From CBDUXT01 sp965371245 (GTDB lineage: Bacteria > Planctomycetota > Phycisphaerae > UBA1845): 64,000 nucleotides of DNA. The notes under the pieces were generated by a model, which was not told the origin of the DNA, made no database searches, and saw only the letters and a program-made list of their open reading frames with translations. Shown here one piece after another: positions 59,859-64,000 of the stretch. The number at the start of each line of letters is the position of its first letter. Position 1 is the first letter of the stretch. A program made the position numbers and the translations under genes. The stretch lies in NCBI GenBank assembly GCA_965371245.1, contig CBDUXT010000019.1:1-64000 (forward strand), read 5' to 3'.

Positions 59859-61598
59859 TTACTCAGGGAAAAGCTCCTTGGCGTCCAGCTTCTTCACCAG
59901 GATTTCGGCCCGACCCAGCGGGTGGCCGTCCGGTAGTTCTTCGGTTGCCCCGGACCAGTGCCGCCAGTTCTCATTGAGACGGAGCATCTTTGCCGCGGTC
60001 TCAGTGATGTTCGGCAGAAACGGGGCCATGATGGTCGTCAGCGTCCGCGCGGTCTGGAGGCAGACGTTGATCGCCCGGCCGCATGCCGCCATGTCGGTCT
60101 TTCGCGAAAGAAACGGCTTGGTGGCATCGAAGTAGCCGTTCCCGGCGCGGGCAAGGGCCATCGCCTCGCCCAGGGCCGCCTTGAAATGGCACTGTTCGAG
60201 CTCGGCCGCGGTTCGCTCGACCGCCTCGCCGCAACGACGGACCTGCTCGGCATCGACGTCGTCGCGCTCCCCGGCCGGCGGTACGTTTCCCTCGAAGTAC
60301 TTATGGGCGAACGTGATGGTTCGATTGTAGAAGTTGCCCAGCGCGTTGAGCAGCTCGCCGTTGTTCCGCGCGATGAAGTCATCGACATCAAAGGTCGTTC
60401 GAGCGCTTTCCGGGGCGACGGCGGTCAGGTAGTAACGAAGTGGGTCGGCGTCGAAGGTCTTGAGATAGTCTTCGATCCAGATGGCCGTGCCGCGGCTCTT
60501 GCTGATCTTCTCCTCGTCCTTGCCCGGAAACTTGATGTTCAAGAAGGCATTCGCCACGACGTTGTGTGGAAGCTGATACTCGCCCCGTTCCCCTTGGAGG
60601 CTCTCGCTGTCGTGCGAGGCAATCATGATCGCGGGCCAGGTGATGGCGTGAAAGACGATGTTGTCCTCGCCGATGAAGTGGATGATCTTGCAGTCGGGGT
60701 CTTTCCACCATCGCTCGTAGGCCTTGCCGTCCTCGCCCCGGCGCTCGCAGAGGGCGGCCGTGAACGAAACATATCCTATCGGGGCATCGAACCACACGTA
60801 CAGCGACTTACCCGTAGCGTCGGGATCGTCGAGCGGCACGGGAATGCCCCAGGTCAGGTCGCGGGTCATCGCGCGTTCGGGAAGCCCCTCGGCCTCGATT
60901 CGTCCGAGGCTTTGGTTGAGCGTGATCGATCGCCACGTGGCCCCGCATGCCTTGCTGTCTTTCTTGCTCGCCAGCCAGGTGGCGAGCCGTTCCTGAAGCT
61001 GATCGAGTCGCAGATACCAGTGTACGGTTTCGCGCAGCTCCGGCGTCGTTCCCGTCATGACGCTGACGGGATTGATCAGCGATACCTGGTCGATCGCCCG
61101 CCCACAGCCCTCGCACTGATCGCCAAAGGCGTTTTCGCTGCCACAATTCGGGCACGTTCCGCGGACGAACCGGTCGGGCAGGAATTGCGAGGCTTCCTTG
61201 TCATAGAGCTGTTGCGTCTTCCGCTTGGTGAACAGCCCCTTTTCGTGGATCTTCAGGAAAAACTCTTGGCTGAATCGCTCGTGGGTCTCGACGTATTCGG
61301 GCTGATGCGTGCCGCCGAAAATGTCGAACTCGATGCCCAGGCCGGCGAAATCCACCTGCTGCAGGCGATTGTAGTGGGCCGTCAACTCCTCGACCGTTCG
61401 TTTCTGCTCGCGGGCCGTTTTCAGGGCGGCCACGCCGTTGTCGTCGCTGCCGCAGATGAAGAGAACCTCGGCCCCTGTCGCGCGGAGGTAGCGAACATAC
61501 GTGTCCGCCGGAAGGTACGCGCCGACAATGTGTCCTACGTGGAGCCGCCCGTTGGAGTAGGGCAGGGCGGCGGTGATGAGAAACCGTCTGGGGGTCAT
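59859..61598 (-). CDS. metG: Methionyl-tRNA synthetase
   Basis: A 579-residue class I synthetase. The HIGH signature reads HVGH (NGRLHVGHIVGAYLPAD), and KMSKS reads KISKS (DEEKISKSRG). The zinc knuckle region is CPNCGSENAFGDQCEGCG, and LYVWFDAPIGYVSFT is typical. The C-terminal tRNA-binding (EMAP-like) domain is absent, as in many single-subunit forms. The ATG at 61598 gives MTPRRFLITAALPYSNGRLH; 83 in-frame codons upstream lack homology. It is divergent from tatA. Confidence 0.95.
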   Translation of the reverse strand: MTPRRFLITAALPYSNGRLHVGHIVGAYLPADTYVRYLRATGAEVLFICGSDDNGVAALKTAREQKRTVEELTAHYNRLQQVDFAGLGIEFDIFGGTHQPEYVETHERFSQEFFLKIHEKGLFTKRKTQQLYDKEASQFLPDRFVRGTCPNCGSENAFGDQCEGCGRAIDQVSLINPVSVMTGTTPELRETVHWYLRLDQLQERLATWLASKKDSKACGATWRSITLNQSLGRIEAEGLPERAMTRDLTWGIPVPLDDPDATGKSLYVWFDAPIGYVSFTAALCERRGEDGKAYERWWKDPDCKIIHFIGEDNIVFHAITWPAIMIASHDSESLQGERGEYQLPHNVVANAFLNIKFPGKDEEKISKSRGTAIWIEDYLKTFDADPLRYYLTAVAPESARTTFDVDDFIARNNGELLNALGNFYNRTITFAHKYFEGNVPPAGERDDVDAEQVRRCGEAVERTAAELEQCHFKAALGEAMALARAGNGYFDATKPFLSRKTDMAACGRAINVCLQTARTLTTIMAPFLPNITETAAKMLRLNENWRHWSGATEELPDGHPLGRAEILVKKLDAKELFPE

Positions 61599-61872
61599 TG
61601 GGCTCTTCCTTGGCGTTGCCCGCCGGCCGCATACGCCCACGGCCCGTAAAACGGCTTGGGGATTGTATACGCCGGCGGATGTCTGACAAGAAAACGTGGG
61701 CGGCCGCCCCTGCAGGGTCGATAGACGTTCAGTGAGTCCTGCCCCGTTTTGACGCCCATGGGGTGGGATGGCTATAATCAAAGTGGCTTTCGCGTGCCCT
61801 GCGGGGTGCCGCGGTGTAAGGTACGCTTTCGGGGGCCGACAGCCCACGGCCCGCCCGGTGAGGATCAGGTCG

Positions 61873-62145
61873 ATGACTCAACACGTTCTAGCGTTCGGGT
61901 TTCCCAGCGGCATCGAGTGGATCGTCGTTTTGGTGCTCGCCCTGCTGGTGTTCGGCCGGCGGCTCCCCGACGTAGCGCGGTCGGTCGGCAAGAGCATCGT
62001 CGAATTCAAGCGGGGGATCAGAGACATCGAGTCGGACGTGGACACGCAATCGCGCCTGGAGAGTCCCGAGCCGCCCGCGCCGAAGGGCGAAGAAAGCGAG
62101 ACGAAGAAGAAGGTGTCCTCGCCACCATCCGACTCCAGCAACTGA
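61873..62145 (+). CDS. tatA: Sec-independent translocase TatA/TatB-like protein
   Basis: A 90-residue protein: a hydrophobic helix (IEWIVVLVLALLVFG), then the FG hinge with RRLPDVARSVGKSIVEFKRG as amphipathic helix, and a charged disordered tail. It is part of the pore of the twin-arginine translocase for folded proteins. TatA and TatB cannot be separated on this sequence; tatC is not in the window. AGG lies in the stretch before the ATG at 61873. Divergent from metG. Confidence 0.88.
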   Translation: MTQHVLAFGFPSGIEWIVVLVLALLVFGRRLPDVARSVGKSIVEFKRGIRDIESDVDTQSRLESPEPPAPKGEESETKKKVSSPPSDSSN

Positions 62146-62178
62146 CGCGGCGAGGCCCGTTCCCCCATTTCTTGCCGC

Positions 62179-62712
62179 CTATTCCGCTGTCCCATCGGGC
62201 TTCTGCTCGTCCGGGAGTTCTTCAAACGCCTCGCCGAAATCGTAGACGTTGGTGAAGTCGTCGAGGCTGTCGTCGTCTTGTTTCCGCATCATGTCGAAGT
62301 CGATGAACCCGAAAACGATTTGCCCGAAATCCCGTGTCGTACGGATGCTCCACGTATCCAGGACGACGCGGGCCATGATGCCCCAGCGCTTGAGTGCATA
62401 GTCACGAAGCGACCAGCACAGCTCACGGCCGCTCACGTGTCGGTTGAGGTTTTCACATCCGCCGGCGGCCTCGACCGCTTCCAGCACCGAGTCGGGAAGC
62501 TGTCCCGTGTGAAACAGGCCGACCAGATCGTTCCAGTCGAGGTTGCGTTGGGCGAGAAAATGTTGAAGGGCTCGATGGGCGTCGGTCTCCTCGCCGTGGA
62601 TCTGATCGGACGCAAAGCTGAGCCCCTCGCGGATGAAAAGGAAGGCTTCCTCAGGGTACCTCCCGAGGTGCTTGACGAGGTCGTCGAGCGTTCTAGCCGG
62701 CTGATCCACCAT
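62179..62712 (-). CDS. Minf_1886-family conserved protein
   Basis: A 177-residue soluble protein of unknown function. The pattern DLVKHLGRYPEEAFLFIREG, AHRALQHFLAQRNLDWNDLV, SGRELCWSLRDYALKRWGIM and ARVVLDTWSIRTTRDFGQIV is that of the Minf_1886/Planctomycetes-Verrucomicrobia family. The C-terminus is acidic. The ATG at 62712 is used. The stop of the PSP1-domain gene lies 40 bp upstream on the same strand, so the two may be co-transcribed. Confidence 0.88.
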   Translation of the reverse strand: MVDQPARTLDDLVKHLGRYPEEAFLFIREGLSFASDQIHGEETDAHRALQHFLAQRNLDWNDLVGLFHTGQLPDSVLEAVEAAGGCENLNRHVSGRELCWSLRDYALKRWGIMARVVLDTWSIRTTRDFGQIVFGFIDFDMMRKQDDDSLDDFTNVYDFGEAFEELPDEQKPDGTAE

Positions 62713-62752
62713 GCGATATTCTCGTGCCGAGAGGCGTTTGCACTCGCGCGGA

Positions 62753-64000
62753 CTACTTCTGTGGGGGTGCGTCACGACCTGCCGGACCGGACCCGGCCGC
62801 TCCCCCAGATCCGCGCGGGCCACGTCGCCTTCGACGGCGGCGGCGTCGGGGCGGATCGGTTTTCTTTTCTGATGTGTCCCGGGGGCCGGCGGTCGGCGGC
62901 GAGGTCGGCGGATCCTTGGCGGTCGGCTGGTCAGCCTTGGGCACAGCCGCGGGTTCCTTTGATTTCTGGGCGGCCGGCGGCGAGCCGGATCGACTTCGCG
63001 GGGCACCCTTTCGCCCACGCCGGCGTGACGAGCCATCGGCGGCGGTTGTCTCCGGCTTCTCGCGAGGCTTGGGCGGAGGAACCCCGACCTCGGTGATATC
63101 TTCAGCGACAACGGCAACGAGGTTGTTGTCGTCGGTCCGGATCTGGACGATCTGGGTGAGGATCTGGCGGTTGATGATCACGCCCTCGCCATGATTGGTT
63201 CGGATTCGCACGCCGACGCGTGGCAGGCGCTTGTCCATTTCCTCGTAGCCGGGATGCTCGTAGCGCAGGCAACACTTGAGACGCCCGCAGCGCCCCGACA
63301 CCTGCGAGGGGTCGAGCGTAGCCTTTTGCACCTTGGCCATCCGCATGCTGATGGGTCGTAATGTCTTGAGGAAGACCTTGCAGCAAACCTCGCGACCACA
63401 CGTCTCGAAGTCGGCGAGGAGCCGGGCTTCGTCGCGGGCCCCGATCTGCCGCATCTCGATTCGCGTGCGGTATTCCGTGGCCAAGTCCTTGACCATCGAG
63501 CGGAAATCGACGCGTTCGGCCGCGGTAAAAAAGAAAATGATTCGTTCACCGCCGAACAGGCACTCGCATTCCACAACCTTCAGGGCGAGCTTGTGCCTGG
63601 CGGCCGCGCTGCGCGCGCAGTCCCGCTTTTCACGAGCGGATTGTTGGATGTGGGCGAACTCGGCGAGATCGGCGGCGCTGGCCTCTCGCAGGATGCGCCC
63701 CGCGTTGAAGAGGAACGTGTCTTCCCCGGATCGACGAACCCACTCCTTCATCTGATCGCGCGTCACGGACTTGTCGCACCCGGTGCAGGTCAGCGAGACC
63801 TGGTCACCGATTTCTATGCCGCGCTTCGTCTGGATGACGACCTTCGCGCCGCAGGTGAACTTCATGTCCGGGCTGTGGGTGAACTCACCGATGTTCTTGA
63901 TGAATCCGAAGCGCACGGCCGTCGTCGGATAGATTTTCTCCAGACCGTTTCCACAACGCGCGAGCGCCTTGCTCGCGGAGCCGGTACCGCAACTTCCGCA
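62753..64000 (-). CDS. PSP1-domain (RicT/YaaT-like) protein, 5' end outside the window
   Basis: At least 415 residues are visible, still open at the right edge, so the true start lies beyond 64000. A GTG at 63916 exists, but upstream residues CGSCGTG and ARCGNG continue the Cys-rich N-terminus expected for PSP1 proteins. The core includes RHKLALKVVECECLFGGERI, FETCGREVCCKVFLKTLRPI, and SGRCGRLKCCLRYEHPGYEE, the conserved Cys cluster of PSP1/RicT (iron-sulphur in RicT). A long Pro/Lys/Arg tail (RRRRRRRRRGPRG) ends the protein. In Bacillus, RicT assists RNA decay; the role here is unknown. Confidence 0.85.
   Translation of the reverse strand, partial: CGSCGTGSASKALARCGNGLEKIYPTTAVRFGFIKNIGEFTHSPDMKFTCGAKVVIQTKRGIEIGDQVSLTCTGCDKSVTRDQMKEWVRRSGEDTFLFNAGRILREASAADLAEFAHIQQSAREKRDCARSAAARHKLALKVVECECLFGGERIIFFFTAAERVDFRSMVKDLATEYRTRIEMRQIGARDEARLLADFETCGREVCCKVFLKTLRPISMRMAKVQKATLDPSQVSGRCGRLKCCLRYEHPGYEEMDKRLPRVGVRIRTNHGEGVIINRQILTQIVQIRTDDNNLVAVVAEDITEVGVPPPKPREKPETTAADGSSRRRGRKGAPRSRSGSPPAAQKSKEPAAVPKADQPTAKDPPTSPPTAGPRDTSEKKTDPPRRRRRRRRRGPRGSGGAAGSGPAGRDAPPQK

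Noticed and set aside
59958..61649. 563-codon plus-strand open frame
   Set aside because: Mirror frame of metG created by GC-rich third positions.

Overview
The window is GC-rich, gene-dense bacterial chromosome that looks like Planctomycetota, probably a Phycisphaerae-like or uncultured lineage. The evidence is a Minf_1886-type protein (described from Planctomycetes and Verrucomicrobia), a small membrane protein ending in the CGYDLRG/CPECG zinc ribbon common in planctomycetes, two FG-GAP/ASPIC-UnbV proteins around a TPR protein, dockerin-like EF-hand C-termini on secreted proteins, a 1,681-residue Cys-rich secreted protein, and ECF sigma factors next to membrane proteins. I see no tRNA, rRNA, CRISPR array or intact transposase. 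High GC produces many long antisense open frames, which are left out.

Layout. 1-0.5 kb: palindromic repeat, a 3' gene fragment and what looks like the last two domains of a group II intron. 0.5-7.6 kb: hisS, an AlkZ-like protein, a zinc-finger/DUF4349-repeat membrane protein with its ECF sigma factor, and a DUF1801 protein. 8-13 kb: glutamine synthetase, then purA-uppS and fabI. 13-18 kb: C45-type acyltransferase lipoprotein, a second sigma factor with a dockerin-tailed membrane protein, and a TlpA-DUF3738 fusion. 18-25 kb: NhaC antiporter, then a tight YIP1/MacA/MacB/permease operon. 25-30 kb: pyrE, purB, a cyclophilin lipoprotein, and prfB with a programmed +1 frameshift. 30-38.8 kb: LuxR regulator divergent from two small proteins, an RNase Z-like hydrolase, nrdR, an APH-like kinase, a haem-motif DUF3365 protein, an S41 protease and an uncharacterised protein. 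38.9-45 kb: ASPIC/UnbV-TPR-ASPIC/UnbV operon. 45-51 kb: a 1.2 kb non-coding stretch with a candidate small RNA, then the giant Cys-rich protein. 51.5-54.1 kb: a three-gene operon that I cannot assign to any described system. 54-59.4 kb: UDP-glucuronate 4-epimerase, UDP-glucose dehydrogenase, and a DUF5989/carbamoyltransferase/SxtJ cassette. 59.8-64 kb: metG, tatA, Minf_1886 protein, and a PSP1/RicT-like gene running off the right edge.

How the parts connect. Housekeeping genes for translation (hisS, prfB, metG), purine and pyrimidine synthesis (purA, purB, pyrE), lipids (uppS, fabI) and nitrogen (glnA) are scattered among lineage-specific envelope and regulatory genes. The Ugd-epimerase pair can convert UDP-glucose to UDP-galacturonate and sits beside the carbamoyltransferase cassette, which suggests a surface-polysaccharide neighbourhood.

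The most distinctive non-coding signal is a large set of short intergenic palindromes in several sequence families, plus a longer GAGCCGCGACC-type hairpin element and a duplicated block of about 200 bp. The best candidate for an undescribed system is the operon at 51472-54141: an unknown protein, a coiled-coil protein with a C-terminal beta segment, and a stand-alone ComEC-type metallo-beta-lactamase hydrolase.
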